From: Pseudoxanthomonas suwonensis 11-1
GTDB lineage: Bacteria; Pseudomonadota; Gammaproteobacteria; Xanthomonadales; Xanthomonadaceae
Reading direction: 5' to 3'
NCBI RefSeq assembly: GCF_000185965.1
Contig: NC_014924.1
Coordinates: 1,178,001 to 1,242,000 of the forward strand
DNA length: 64,000 bases
Below, one piece after another: positions 38,096-49,411 of this stretch. The translations under genes were made by a program, and so were the position numbers. Below the pieces are notes generated by a model, which did no database searches, was not told the origin of the DNA, and saw nothing but the letters and a program-made list of their open reading frames with translations. Numbering within the stretch: position 1 is the stretch's first letter; every line of letters begins with the position of its first letter.

Positions 38096-39148
38096 TCAGC
38101 CGATGCGCACGCGCTCGCCGTCGCCGGAGGCGGACACCACCTGGCCGATCGCGCGGTGGGCCAGGCCCAGCGCGTCGAGGCTGGCGGAAACCGCGGCGAC
38201 CGCTTCCTGCGGCAGCACCAGCACGAAGCCGACGCCACAGTTGAAGGTGCGCCACATCTCCTCGTTGGCCACCGCGCCCTCGCGCTGCAGCCACTCGAAC
38301 ACCGGCGGCAGGACGATGGCCGAGGCCTCGATGTCCAGGCCCAGGCCCTCGGGGATGACGCGGATGATGTTCTCGGTCAGGCCGCCACCGGTGATGTGGG
38401 CCATGGCGTGGATCGCCTCGCCGTGCTCGCGCAGCAGCGACAGCACCGGCTTCACGTACAGCCGGGTGGGGGCCATCAGCGCGTCGGCCAGGGCCACGCC
38501 GCCGACCTGCAGGTCGGCCGGGCGGCCGGCGCGGTCGTAGATGCGGCGGACCAGCGAATAGCCGTTGGAGTGCGGGCCGGAGGAGGCGATGCCCAGCAGC
38601 ACGTCGCCGGCGCGGACCTTGGAGCCGTCCAGCAGCTGCGACTTCTCCACCGCGCCGACGGCGAAGCCCCCCAGGTCGTACTCGCCCGGCGGGTACATGT
38701 CGGGCATCTCGGCGGTCTCGCCGCCGATCAGGGCGCAGCCGGACTCCTCGCAGCCGCGGGCGATGCCGCCGACCACGGCGACCGTGGTGTCCACGTCCAG
38801 CTTGCCGGTGGCGAAATAGTCGAGGAAGAACAGCGGCTCGGCGCCCTGGACCAGGATGTCGTTGACGCACATGGCGACCAGGTCGATGCCGATGGTGTCG
38901 TGGCGGCCCAGCTGCTGGGCCAGCTTGAGCTTGGTGCCCACGCCGTCGGTGCCGGAGACCAGGACCGGCTCGCGGTACTTGCCGGACAGGTCGAACAGGG
39001 CGCCGAACCCGCCCAGCCCGCCCATCACCTCGGGGCGGAAGCTGCGCCGCACCAGCGGCTTGATCCGCTCGACGACCTCGTTGCCGGCGTCGATGTCCAC
39101 GCCCGCGTCGCGGTAGGTCAGGGGAGTGGGCGTAGGGGTCTGGCTCAC
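38096..39148 (-). CDS. purM: phosphoribosylformylglycinamidine cyclo-ligase
   Basis: Closes the imidazole ring (AIR synthetase). The 350-residue protein starts at GTG 39148 ([20 protein letters not shown]). Motifs are [57 protein letters not shown] and [10 protein letters not shown]. It is divergent from the DUF2066 gene; that gap contains a doubled GCACCGGGAAT but no recognisable PUR box. Confidence 0.95.
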   Translation of the reverse strand: MSQTPTPTPLTYRDAGVDIDAGNEVVERIKPLVRRSFRPEVMGGLGGFGALFDLSGKYREPVLVSGTDGVGTKLKLAQQLGRHDTIGIDLVAMCVNDILVQGAEPLFFLDYFATGKLDVDTTVAVVGGIARGCEESGCALIGGETAEMPDMYPPGEYDLGGFAVGAVEKSQLLDGSKVRAGDVLLGIASSGPHSNGYSLVRRIYDRAGRPADLQVGGVALADALMAPTRLYVKPVLSLLREHGEAIHAMAHITGGGLTENIIRVIPEGLGLDIEASAIVLPPVFEWLQREGAVANEEMWRTFNCGVGFVLVLPQEAVAAVSASLDALGLAHRAIGQVVSASGDGERVRIG

Positions 39149-39336
39149 GTCGGTGCCTGCGGCTGCGGGAAAGGCCGCGATTCTACCAGCCGCGCCCGCG
39201 CCGGGGACGGGCCGGGGACGCACCGGGAATGCACCGGGAATGCAAGGGGGGGGCGGCCTTCGCGCGGCGTCGATTGGCGCGGGGGTGCGGTTCGGGCAAC
39301 AATTCGCCGGTATTCCCCGTCCTCCGAGGATTTCCC

Positions 39337-40413
39337 ATGCCCGTCCGCCGCGGCCCGACCCTGTTCCTGGCGCTGCTGCTGTGCCTGCCACTCATGCCGG
39401 CGCTGGCCCAGGACGGTCTGCGCACGGAAGGCGAGGTGGCCAGCGCCCAGGGCCTCTACGCGGCCGAGGTGCCGGTCAACAGCCAGGTCGATTCCGCGCG
39501 CCAGGCCGGTTATGCCCGCGCCCTGGCCCAGGTCCTGGCCAAGCTCTCCGGCGACGCCGGGGTGGCCAGCCGCCCGGGCGTGGCCCAGGAACTCCGCAAC
39601 GCCGACGCCTACGTCGACGGCTACGACTACCGCCAGGACCAGAGCACCTCGCCCGGCGGCGCCCCGACCTTCCGCACCATGCTGGTGGTCCGCTTCCAGC
39701 CGGAGGCGGTCGACGCCCTGGTCTCGGCCCTGGGCCTGCCGGTGTGGGCGCAGCCGCGGCCCAAGCCGGTGGTGTGGCTGGCGATCGACGACGGCAGTGG
39801 CCCGCGCCTGCTCGGCACCGGCCAGGTCAACGCCGCGCGCCCGCTGCTGGACCGCGCGACCGAGCGCGGCTACCGCCTGGGCCTGCCCACCGGTGCCGCC
39901 GCCGAGCAGGCGGTGGTCGGTGCCATCTGGCGCGGCGACACCGCCGCGGTGGCGCGCGCCTCCGCCCGCTACAGCCCGCCGATGCAGCTGATCGGCAAGA
40001 TGTACCGCAGCGGCGGCGGCTGGGCCACGGACTGGACCTTCGTCGACGGCGGCCGGGTGCTGGCCACCCGCACGGTCAGTGAATCCGACCCGCGGCGCGC
40101 GCTGTCCAGCGGCGCCGACGTGGCCGCCGACGCGCTGATCCAGCGCTACGCCAAGGTTCCGGTCTCCGAGCCGGCCGGCACCTACCGGGTGGCGGTCACT
40201 GGCCTGTCCGGCGCCGAGGACTACCTGCAGGTCTCGGCCCTGCTGCAGCGCCTGGCCGTGGTGCGCCGGATCGTGCCGGTGCGCGCGAACGCCGACCGCG
40301 TCGAGTTCGACCTGGAACTGCTGACCGGCCTGTCCGGCCTGGACCGCATGCTCGGCCAGCACGCGCCGATCGTGCCGGTCGAGGGCGTGCCCGGGGAGTA
40401 CCGCATCCGATGA
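39337..40413 (+). CDS. DUF2066 exported protein
   Basis: A 358-residue protein with a clear signal peptide ([17 protein letters not shown]). It begins the mature part with [21 protein letters not shown], typical of DUF2066, and ends with a SLOG-like repeated beta region ([26 protein letters not shown]). Known members precede a PerM-family permease and hda in gammaproteobacteria. That holds here: its stop overlaps the next gene by four bases. The function is unknown; a periplasmic or outer-membrane role is inferred. Confidence 0.85.
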   Translation: MPVRRGPTLFLALLLCLPLMPALAQDGLRTEGEVASAQGLYAAEVPVNSQVDSARQAGYARALAQVLAKLSGDAGVASRPGVAQELRNADAYVDGYDYRQDQSTSPGGAPTFRTMLVVRFQPEAVDALVSALGLPVWAQPRPKPVVWLAIDDGSGPRLLGTGQVNAARPLLDRATERGYRLGLPTGAAAEQAVVGAIWRGDTAAVARASARYSPPMQLIGKMYRSGGGWATDWTFVDGGRVLATRTVSESDPRRALSSGADVAADALIQRYAKVPVSEPAGTYRVAVTGLSGAEDYLQVSALLQRLAVVRRIVPVRANADRVEFDLELLTGLSGLDRMLGQHAPIVPVEGVPGEYRIR

Positions 40414-41606
40414 GCCAGGACGTCGGCGCGCAGGCCGAGATCGCGCGGTTCCTGCAGCAGCTCAAATGGATCGTGCTGGCCCTGGTGGCCCTGTGGATGG
40501 TCGGGCTGCTGGCGCCGATCCTGACGCCATTCGTGCTCGGCGCGCTGCTGGGCTGGATGGGCGACCCGCTGGTGGACCGCCTCGAACGCGCCGGGCGCTC
40601 GCGCAATGTCGCCGTGACCCTGGTGTTCGGCCTGATGACCCTGCTGCTGGTCCTGGCCCTGCTGATCCTGGTGCCGATGCTGGAGCGCCAGGTGCGCACC
40701 CTGGTCGAGACCCTGCCGGAGTACCGCGAGTGGTTCGTGGATACCGCGGTGCCGTGGCTGGAGGCGCGTACCGGGCTGGAGCTGAGCGTCTGGCTGGACC
40801 CGGAGCGGGCGGTCAACTGGGTGCGCGAGCACTGGCAGCAGGCCGGCGGCGTGGCGACCAGCGTTGCCGGCTACATCTCGCGTTCGGGCTTCGCAATGGT
40901 GGCCTGGGTGGTGAACCTGGTGCTGCTGCCGATCCTGACCTTCTACTTCCTGCGCGACTGGGACCTGCTGGTGGAGCGGGTCGCGGCGCTGGTCCCGCGC
41001 GACCACCTCGACACCGTCACCCGCCTGGCGCGCGAGTCCAACGACGTGCTCGGCGCGTTCCTGCGCGGCCAGTTCGTGGTGATGATCGCGCTCGGCGCGA
41101 TCTACGCGATCGGCCTGCAGCTGTCCGGGCTCAAGCTGGGCCTGCTGATCGGCCTGATCGCCGGCCTGATCAGCTTCATCCCGTACCTGGGCGCGACCAC
41201 CGGCATCGTGCTGGCGGTGGTGGCGGCGCTGGTCCAGGCGCAGGGCTTCGATACCCGCCTGCTGGTGCTGGTGGGCGTGGTGTTCACCGTCGGCCAGCTG
41301 CTGGAGAGCTACGTGCTGACCCCGCGCATCGTCGGCGACAAGATCGGCCTGCATCCGGTGGCGGTGATCTTCGCGGTGATGGCAGGTGGCCAGCTGTTCG
41401 GCTTCCTCGGCATGCTGATCGCGCTGCCGGCGGCTGCGGTGATCAACGTGCTGCTGCGCTACGCGGCCGAGCGTTACCGCCAGAGCGGCCTGTACATGGG
41501 CGCGCAGCCCACGCCCGCGATCGTGCTGGAGCCGTTCGCGGCCGAACGCGCCACGACCGTAGAGGCCACGCCGCAGCCGCCGCTGCACAAGGGTCCCGAA
41601 GCGTGA
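40410..41606 (+). CDS. AI-2E family permease (PerM-like)
   Basis: A 398-residue inner-membrane protein with about eight helices. N-terminal helices (IVLALVALWMVGLLAPILTPF) precede a large soluble loop. The family core is FLRGQFVVMIALGAIYAIGL, LISFIPYLGATTGIVLAV and ESYVLTPRIVGDKIGLHPVAVIFAVMAGG. The family includes exporters of signalling molecules and Na+/H+ antiporters; the substrate here is unknown. ATGA overlap with the DUF2066 gene and GTGA overlap with hda. Confidence 0.88.
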   Translation: MSQDVGAQAEIARFLQQLKWIVLALVALWMVGLLAPILTPFVLGALLGWMGDPLVDRLERAGRSRNVAVTLVFGLMTLLLVLALLILVPMLERQVRTLVETLPEYREWFVDTAVPWLEARTGLELSVWLDPERAVNWVREHWQQAGGVATSVAGYISRSGFAMVAWVVNLVLLPILTFYFLRDWDLLVERVAALVPRDHLDTVTRLARESNDVLGAFLRGQFVVMIALGAIYAIGLQLSGLKLGLLIGLIAGLISFIPYLGATTGIVLAVVAALVQAQGFDTRLLVLVGVVFTVGQLLESYVLTPRIVGDKIGLHPVAVIFAVMAGGQLFGFLGMLIALPAAAVINVLLRYAAERYRQSGLYMGAQPTPAIVLEPFAAERATTVEATPQPPLHKGPEA

Positions 41607-42316
41607 GTGTTCCCCCCAACGCCGGCGGCACGCCGCAGTTGCCGCTGGCCCTGCGCTATCCGCCCGAGCAGCGCCTGGAAAGCTACATCGGCGCGCCGGA
41701 GGGAGCGCTGGGACAGCTGCGCGGGCTGGCGCTCAATCCCGGCGTGGACTGGATCTACCTGGAAGGCCCGGCCGGTTCCGGCAAGACCCACCTCGGCCTG
41801 GGCGTGTGTGCGGAGGCCGATGGCGCCGGCCGCCGCGCCGCGTACCTGCCGCTACGTGCGGCGCGTGGCCGCCTGCGCGAGGCGCTGGAGGCGCAGGAGG
41901 CCGACGTGGTCGCGCTGGACGGGCTGGAGGCCATCGCCGGCGACCGCGACGACGAGGTCGCGCTGTTCGACTTCCACAACCGCATGCGCGCCGCTGGCGC
42001 CAGCGTCCTGTACCTGGCCACCGCCGCACCGCAGGCGCTGCCGCTGGTGCTGCCGGACCTGCGCTCGCGCCTGGGCCAGTGCACCCGCATCGCCCTGCAT
42101 CCGCTGGACGACGAGGGCCGGCGCGCGGTGCTGCGCGACCGTGCACGCCGCCGTGGCCTGGTGCTGGAGGAGGCGGCGATCGACTGGCTGCTGACCCGCA
42201 CCGGCCGCGACATGGGCCGCCTGCTGGGCCTGCTCGAGCGCATCGACCGCGCCTCGCTGGCCGCGCAACGTCGGGTCACGGTGCCGTTCCTGCGCGGGCT
42301 GCTCGACGCCGGCTGA
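41603..42316 (+). CDS. hda: DnaA regulatory inactivator Hda
   Basis: Stimulates hydrolysis of DnaA-ATP together with the DNA clamp, to prevent re-initiation. The 237-residue AAA+ protein starts at GTG 41603. It has the N-terminal clamp-binding QLPLAL motif, Walker A G55-T62 (GPAGSGKT), a Walker B-like VVALDGLEAI and the sensor region VLPDLRSRLG. The C-terminal part resembles the DnaA lid domain. GTG start and overlap with the permease gene are consistent with low, coupled expression. Confidence 0.92.
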   Translation: MSVPPNAGGTPQLPLALRYPPEQRLESYIGAPEGALGQLRGLALNPGVDWIYLEGPAGSGKTHLGLGVCAEADGAGRRAAYLPLRAARGRLREALEAQEADVVALDGLEAIAGDRDDEVALFDFHNRMRAAGASVLYLATAAPQALPLVLPDLRSRLGQCTRIALHPLDDEGRRAVLRDRARRRGLVLEEAAIDWLLTRTGRDMGRLLGLLERIDRASLAAQRRVTVPFLRGLLDAG

Positions 42317-42391
42317 CGCGCCACATCGCGTCGATACGCGATCCCCGTGCAGCCCGCCACGGACTGGAGATGGACCGGTGATGCTACCGCC

Positions 42392-42871
42392 TCAGTCGCA
42401 GGCTTCGGCGCGGGTATCCCACACCACCGGCTCCCAGTAGGCCTTGTCGCGGATGCTGCCCGCATCGAGGCGGTCGCGCAGCACGCGCGCGCCGATGGCC
42501 AGGCTGCTGCCGGCTGGTACCTCCACGGTGAAGCTGCGGTACGCACGCTGCTGCTCGAGTTTCTTCATCTTCGCGATCTGGGCGACGGCGGCGCCGGGCA
42601 GGCGGTCCGGATCGATGCGCTCGGCCACGGTCAGCACGTGTTCCCCCGGCTCCAGGCGGTAGCGGGGCTGCCCGCCCAGCGGCGTGCTGCGCCCGTCGAT
42701 GCGGGTGATCTCGACCGGGTAGATGTCCTGGCTGTTGGGCACCGATCCACGCTGGTCGGTCACGTAGCCGCACGAGTCGGCGGCTGTCGCGTTGCCGGCG
42801 ATGGCAGCGCCGGCCAGGGCCAGGCAGGCGGCAAGCAGGCGGGTCGGGACCGGAGGACGTGGCATGGACAT
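42392..42871 (-). CDS. secreted hypothetical protein
   Basis: A 159-residue protein with a Sec signal peptide (RLLAACLALAGAAIAGNATAA). The mature part starts DSCGYVTDQRG, contains the strand-rich segment YRLEPGEHVLTVAERID and ends TRAEACD, so a Cys lies near each end and may form a disulphide. The middle resembles PEGA-like protein-binding folds, but I do not recognise a family with confidence. Start ATG 42871 follows CGGAG by eight bases. Confidence 0.65.
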   Translation of the reverse strand: MSMPRPPVPTRLLAACLALAGAAIAGNATAADSCGYVTDQRGSVPNSQDIYPVEITRIDGRSTPLGGQPRYRLEPGEHVLTVAERIDPDRLPGAAVAQIAKMKKLEQQRAYRSFTVEVPAGSSLAIGARVLRDRLDAGSIRDKAYWEPVVWDTRAEACD

Positions 42872-42973
42872 GACGGCGGCTCCGTGGGAATGCCCATCGG
42901 TATACGCCGCACTGCACGCGTCCGCCAACGGGTGGCGCGACCTGCGTTCAGTCGCGGGTCGGACCGCCGCGGC

Positions 42974-44676
<1,703 letters not shown>

Positions 44677-44755
44677 GCGTCGGTGTCTGCCGGGGTCGGC
44701 ACAGGGTAATAGAGGGTAATAGGGGCACGCGTCCGCGGCGAGGCGGCGGACGCCC

Positions 44756-44789
44756 AAAAGCGAAGCGCCGGGGATTGCCCGGCGCTTCG
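44756..44789 (-). terminator. Rho-independent terminator after M20 peptidase gene
   Basis: CGAAGCGCCGGG and CCCGGCGCTTCG form a perfect 12-bp stem with a 5-base loop (44761-44789). On the minus strand it is followed by CTTTTGGG. It ends the peptidase transcript before amgK. Confidence 0.85.
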
Positions 44790-44811
44790 TGTCATGCAGG
44801 TAGCCTTGGGA

Positions 44812-46317
44812 TCAGCAGCAGCCGTGGCCGCCGTGCTGCTCGCCGCCGGCCACCGCGCCGACGCCGGTGGTCTCGCCGCGCAGGCTGGCGCGGTAGTGCT
44901 CGGCGATCACGTGCGACACGCACTGGGTGACGCGCTTGCCCATCGGGATGTGCAGGAACTCGTTCGGGCCATGGGCGTTGGAGTGCGGGCCCAGCACGCC
45001 GGTGATCATGAACTGCGCACCGGGGAACTTCTCGCCCAGCATGCCCATGAACGGGATCGAGCCGCCTTCGCCCATGTACATGGCCGGCTTGCCGAACGCG
45101 GCCTGCGACGCACCCTCGATCGCCTCGGTCAGCCACGGCGACTGCGCCGGGGCGTTCCAGCCCGAGGAGGCCTTTTCCAGCTCCAGCTCGACGTGGGCGC
45201 CGTTCGGCGGATCCTTCAGCAGGACCTCCTTGAGCAGCTCGCCGGCCTTCGCGCCGTCCAGGGTCGGGGGCAGGCGCAGCGACAGCTTCACCGCGGTATG
45301 CGGGCGCAGCACGTTGCCGGCCGAAGACAGCGGCGGCATGCCGTCGACGCCGGTGACCGACAGCGCCGGGCGCCAGGTGCGGTTGAGCACCAGCTCTGCC
45401 GGATCGTCGGACATGGCGCTCATGCCCTTGAGGAACGGGAACTTGCTGAAGACCTCGTCGCGCAGGGTCTCGGCGACCTTGCGCGCCTGCTCGACGCGCT
45501 CGGCCGGAACCTCGACGTACAGGCCATCGACCTTGATCCTGCCGGTGTCCTCGTCCTCCAGCCGCGACAGCAGCTGGCGCAGCAGGCGGAAGCTCGACGG
45601 CACCACGCCCGACGCGTCGCCGGAGTGCACGCCTTCGCTGAGCACCTTGACCGTCAGGTTGCCGCCGGCCAGGCCGCGCAGCGAGGTGGTGCACCACAGC
45701 TGCTCGTAGTTGCCGCAGCCCGAATCCAGGCACACCACCAGCGAGGGCTTGCCGATGCGTGCGGCCAGGTGGTCGACGTAGGCCGGCAGGTCGTAGCTGC
45801 CGGATTCCTCGCAGGCCTCGATCAGCAGCACGCAGCGGGCGTGCGGGATGTTCTGCTCGCGCAGGGCCAGGACCGCCGCCAGCGAGCCGAAGATCGCGTA
45901 GCCGTCGTCGGCGCCGCCGCGGCCGTACAGCTTGTCGCCACGCAGCACCGGCTTCCACGGGCCCAGGTCCGGATCCCAGCCGGTCATCTCCGGCTGCTTG
46001 TCCAGGTGGCCGTACAGCAGCACGGTGTCATCGCCCGACTCCGGGCCGGTCGCCGGCACTTCCACGTAGATCAGCGGGGTGCGGCCTTCCAGCTCCAGCA
46101 CCTCGACCTGCAGCCCGGGGATGGCCTGGGCGCGGGCCCAGGTCTCCATCAGCTTCACCGCTGCATCCATGTGGCCGTTGGCCTTCCAGTCCTTGTCGAA
46201 CATCGGGGACTTGTTGGGGATGCGGATGTATTCGACCAGCTGGGGGACGATTTCGTCGTCCCACTTGGCGCCGATGAAGCTCGCGGCGGCAGCGGGATCG
46301 AGGCGTGCGATGTCCAT
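44812..46317 (-). CDS. M20 family metallopeptidase (dipeptidase-like)
   Basis: A 501-residue cytosolic dizinc peptidase. Metal-binding motifs are LLYGHLDKQPE, GRGGADDGYA, IEACEESGSYD, CLDSGCGNYEQL and the late His in FLHIPMGK. The dimerisation domain lies at about 220-390. Family resemblance is to carnosinase/CPG2-type dipeptidases rather than DapE. The C terminus carries an unusual tail, GGEQHGGHGCC, with two His and two Cys that could bind metal. No signal peptide. It is monocistronic, with its own terminator. Confidence 0.9.
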   Translation of the reverse strand: MDIARLDPAAAASFIGAKWDDEIVPQLVEYIRIPNKSPMFDKDWKANGHMDAAVKLMETWARAQAIPGLQVEVLELEGRTPLIYVEVPATGPESGDDTVLLYGHLDKQPEMTGWDPDLGPWKPVLRGDKLYGRGGADDGYAIFGSLAAVLALREQNIPHARCVLLIEACEESGSYDLPAYVDHLAARIGKPSLVVCLDSGCGNYEQLWCTTSLRGLAGGNLTVKVLSEGVHSGDASGVVPSSFRLLRQLLSRLEDEDTGRIKVDGLYVEVPAERVEQARKVAETLRDEVFSKFPFLKGMSAMSDDPAELVLNRTWRPALSVTGVDGMPPLSSAGNVLRPHTAVKLSLRLPPTLDGAKAGELLKEVLLKDPPNGAHVELELEKASSGWNAPAQSPWLTEAIEGASQAAFGKPAMYMGEGGSIPFMGMLGEKFPGAQFMITGVLGPHSNAHGPNEFLHIPMGKRVTQCVSHVIAEHYRASLRGETTGVGAVAGGEQHGGHGCC

Positions 46318-46525
46318 GGAAACTCCGGGAAATTGGATGTGGCCATTCTACGCCCCGGCGCCGTGCGGGGATTTCCTACAGATGAATGCAGCGTTTCCCG
46401 GCACGAGATTCGGCAAGCCGGCGATGGCGGCGGCGTGGCCGGGCCGACAGACTCTGGCTACCGGGAACAGCCGGCAGGAAGCCGGCCCCCGGGGCCCCAT
46501 CCAGACCGCTACAGGGAGTGTCGCC

Positions 46526-46903
46526 ATGAAGCTGTTCCACCTTTCGCGCCCGCTGCTGCTCTCGCTGCTGCTGGCGCTGGGCGCGGTGTTCGCCGCCTCC
46601 GCCGCAGACAAGGTCAACATCAACACCGCCGATGCCGCGCAGCTGGAGGCCGGCCTGGTCGGCATCGGCCCGGCCAAGGCCGAGGCCATCGTCGCCCACC
46701 GCAAGGCCAACGGCCCGTTCAAGAGCGCCGACGAGCTGGCCCTGGTCAAGGGCATCGGCCTGAAGACCATCGAGCGCAACCGCGACCTGATCACGGTGGG
46801 CACGACCGCCGCCGCCAAGCCGCCGGCGGGCGCCAAGGCCCCCGCGGCCGGAAACACCGCGGCCAAGACGCCGGCACCTGCGACCCCGGTTGCACGCCGC
46901 TGA
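46526..46903 (+). CDS. ComEA-like helix-hairpin-helix protein
   Basis: A 125-residue exported protein with signal peptide (LLLSLLLALGAVFAASAA). The ComEA DNA-binding core follows: VNINTADAAQLEAGLVGIG, then KSADELALVKGIGLKTIERN with the second hairpin. The C terminus is an Ala/Pro/Lys tail. In competent bacteria ComEA pulls DNA through the outer membrane. Start ATG 46526 after AGGGAG. It stands alone, divergent from the peptidase gene. A role in DNA uptake is likely but not proven by context. Confidence 0.85.
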   Translation: MKLFHLSRPLLLSLLLALGAVFAASAADKVNINTADAAQLEAGLVGIGPAKAEAIVAHRKANGPFKSADELALVKGIGLKTIERNRDLITVGTTAAAKPPAGAKAPAAGNTAAKTPAPATPVARR

Positions 46904-47098
46904 GCCCGCCGCCCACCGGACGCGGGTTCCGTAACCCCCCGGTCGTACGCAGGGACGCGTCGACCGGAAACTGCACGCCAGGCAAGGCGTCAGTGCAGTC
47001 CACCGCCCGGTGCGCACATGGATGTGTGGCCGGGCGGATCCTTTGCGGCCTGTCAGTGCGCCGGTACCGGCGACGGCGGGCTGGGGCACAATCGGCCC

Positions 47099-47731
47099 AT
47101 GCCCGATTTCGGTAATGCCCGCCACCTGCCGGCCCATGAGTACACGCGCGAGCGCTGGCACAACGGTGCGGGATGGACGCGCCGGATCCTGCGCCTTCCC
47201 GGCGAGCCGTGGCCGCTGGGCCTGTCCGTTGCCGAGATCGACGAACCCGCGCCGTACTCCCTGTTGCCCGGGGTCGAGCGCGAGCAGGTGCTGCTGTCCG
47301 GGGACGGGTTGCGCCTGGAGTTCGCCGACGGCGAGGTGGCCGGGCTGCTGCCGCCACACCAGCGCATCCGTTTCGATGGCGGGCGCGAGGTCCGCGGCAT
47401 CCCGCTGGATGGACCGCCGGTGCGGGCGTTCAACGTGATGTGGCGTCCGTCGGCGCTCGAGGTCACGGTCCTGCACCGGCCGCTGGTCGGCGGCATGTTC
47501 TGCTTCTGCGACCCGGACACGGCCTGGGCGATCTACCTGCTGGGCGGCACCGCGCGGGTGGCGTCGGACGGGATCGATTTCCAGCTCGATGGCGGCGACA
47601 GCGCCTGGCTGGCCTCTGCCGCGCGCCAGCGCTTCGTGGTCGATGGCGCGGGCGAGGCGTTGATGATCCGCGTCCGCGGTGCCGCCGGGGCCAAGGGCCA
47701 GGACACCAGCGGGCTGGCGACCGCGCTGTAG
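47099..47731 (+). CDS. HutD/Ves family protein
   Basis: A 210-residue cupin-like protein. Family segments are RWHNGAGWTRRILR, LGLSVAEIDEPAPYSLLPGVER, VLLSGDGLRLEF and RAFNVMWRP. Members include HutD of histidine-use operons and E. coli Ves, both of unclear biochemical role. No hut gene is nearby, so the Ves-like assignment is generic. Start ATG 47099. The 195 bp before it show no clear gene. Confidence 0.8.
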   Translation: MPDFGNARHLPAHEYTRERWHNGAGWTRRILRLPGEPWPLGLSVAEIDEPAPYSLLPGVEREQVLLSGDGLRLEFADGEVAGLLPPHQRIRFDGGREVRGIPLDGPPVRAFNVMWRPSALEVTVLHRPLVGGMFCFCDPDTAWAIYLLGGTARVASDGIDFQLDGGDSAWLASAARQRFVVDGAGEALMIRVRGAAGAKGQDTSGLATAL

Positions 47732-47788
47732 TCAAGCCGTGTCGTTGCGCTTCACGCGCCGCCGGGAGCTGTTCGCCGCAGGGGAGGC

Positions 47789-49411
47789 TCAGTACACGTC
47801 GCGGCGGTAGCGGCCCTGCTCGCGCAACGCGTCGCGCCGCCCGCTGCCGAGGATGTCCGCCAGTGCGGCGTCCACCGCCGGGGCCATGGTGTCGGCACTG
47901 CCACAGACCAGGACGGTCGCACCCTGGTCCACCCATTCGGCCAGGACCGGGCCGGCGGCGCGCAGCCGGTCCTGCACGTAAGCGCGGTCGCCTTCGCGGG
48001 AGAAGGCCAGGTCCATGCGCTCCAGCCAGCCCCCGGCCTGCCAGCGCCGCAGCTCCTCGCCGAAGAACAGGTCGCAGGCGGCGTTGCGCTCGCCGAACAA
48101 CAGCCAGTTGCGGCGCGCGCCGGCGGCGACGCGGGCGGCCAGATGCGCACGCAGGCCGGCGATGCCGGTGCCATTGCCCACCAGGACCAGCGGCGATTCC
48201 GGTGCAGGCGGATGGAAGCCCGGGTTGGCGCGCAGGCGCAGGTCGATGTTCCCGCCCACGGGCGCGTGGCGGCACAGCCAGCCGCTGCCGAGCCCTGGCG
48301 AGCCGTCCTCGCGGTAGGTCTCGCGGACCAGCAGCCGCAGCTGGCCCTCGGCCGGGATCGAGGCGATCGAGTAGGCGCGGTGCGGCAGCTGCTGCAGGCG
48401 TGCAGCCAGTACCGCCGGCGCCAGGCCGCGCGCGCCGCCGGCGTCGGGCAGCACGCTGCGTGCGAGAAGATCGGCCAGCGGCAGGCTGCCGTCGCCGGTT
48501 TCGACCACGGCAGTGCCATCCACCCCGGCCTCGGCCAGCCACGCAGCCACCTGGGCCGGCGCGTTGCGCGGACCGATCTCGGCGATATCGCCGGGCTGCC
48601 AGTCGGGCAGGGCGCCGCTGGCCGGTTGCAGCGCAAGCGCATGCGCCGGGCCGCCCTGGCTGCCGGGATTGAGCAGCTGGCGCGCGGCCAGCCGCCACGG
48701 GACATAGGCGGGCGCGCTCCAGTCGGCGCTGTCGGGATCGCCACCGATGCGGCCGACGCCGTACTGCCACTGGCGCAGCGCGGCCTCGTCGGCGTTGTCG
48801 ACTTCGACCCGGTCGAACAGCGGGCGCGCACCGCGGTCGCGCAGCCAGCCGTCCAGCTGCCGGCCGAAGGCGCAGAACGCGCTGTAGCTGCGGTCGCCGA
48901 GCGCGAGCACGGCGTACTGCAGCCGCGACAGGTCGGTGTCGGCGTCCATCCGCTGCAGGAAGCCCAGCGCGTGGTCGGGCGGGTCGCCCTCGCCGGTCGT
49001 GCTGGCCACGAACAGCGCCTGGCGGGTTGCGGCCAGGCGCGCGGCGTCGACCTCGTCCAGCGGCAGCAGCACGACGTCGCGGCCGCCGGCTCGCAGCATG
49101 CTGGCAGTGCGCTCGGCCAGGCTGCCGGCGAAGCCGGTCTGGCTGGCCCAGGCCACCAGTACTGCATTCCCGTCGTCCACGGCTGCCGCGGAGGACTGCG
49201 CGCGGCGCGCAGGACGCAGGAAGGCGAGGGTGGCCAGCAGCCAGGCGGCGCCGATGGCCACGGCCGCCCAGGCCCGGCCAGACGCAGGCGCCGCCGGCCA
49301 CCAGTCGCCGCCGTGCAGCGGCAGCAGCAGGCCTGCCGCGCCCAGCAGCAGCGCAAGCAGCGCCAGCTGGCCCGCCAGTGCGAGGCGGTTGGAGGAGGGC
49401 GAGGAACTCAT
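47789..49411 (-). CDS. membrane-anchored FMN/FAD NAD(P)H reductase (CysJ-like)
   Basis: A 540-residue diflavin reductase, often annotated sulfite reductase flavoprotein. Two membrane helices (about residues 10-31 and 47-66) precede a flavodoxin domain from residue 83 (ASQTGFAGSLAER, STTGEGDPPD, LGDRSYSAFCAFG). An FNR-like domain follows, with FAD motif RAYSIAS and NAD(P)H motif GNGTGIAGL. The anchored topology suggests it passes electrons to a membrane partner, here the PepSY protein, rather than to sulfite reductase; no cysI is present. ATGA overlap with apbE. It is the last gene of the iron cluster. Confidence 0.88.
   Translation of the reverse strand: MSSSPSSNRLALAGQLALLALLLGAAGLLLPLHGGDWWPAAPASGRAWAAVAIGAAWLLATLAFLRPARRAQSSAAAVDDGNAVLVAWASQTGFAGSLAERTASMLRAGGRDVVLLPLDEVDAARLAATRQALFVASTTGEGDPPDHALGFLQRMDADTDLSRLQYAVLALGDRSYSAFCAFGRQLDGWLRDRGARPLFDRVEVDNADEAALRQWQYGVGRIGGDPDSADWSAPAYVPWRLAARQLLNPGSQGGPAHALALQPASGALPDWQPGDIAEIGPRNAPAQVAAWLAEAGVDGTAVVETGDGSLPLADLLARSVLPDAGGARGLAPAVLAARLQQLPHRAYSIASIPAEGQLRLLVRETYREDGSPGLGSGWLCRHAPVGGNIDLRLRANPGFHPPAPESPLVLVGNGTGIAGLRAHLAARVAAGARRNWLLFGERNAACDLFFGEELRRWQAGGWLERMDLAFSREGDRAYVQDRLRAAGPVLAEWVDQGATVLVCGSADTMAPAVDAALADILGSGRRDALREQGRYRRDVY

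Noticed and set aside
39220-39241. Doubled GCACCGGGAAT as a regulator site before purM
   Set aside because: Two adjacent 11-bp copies exist, but they do not resemble a PUR box and have no symmetry.
47789-49411. Assimilatory sulfite reductase subunit CysJ
   Set aside because: Two N-terminal membrane helices, no cysI or cysH nearby, and a location with apbE, PepSY and a receptor argue against sulfur assimilation.
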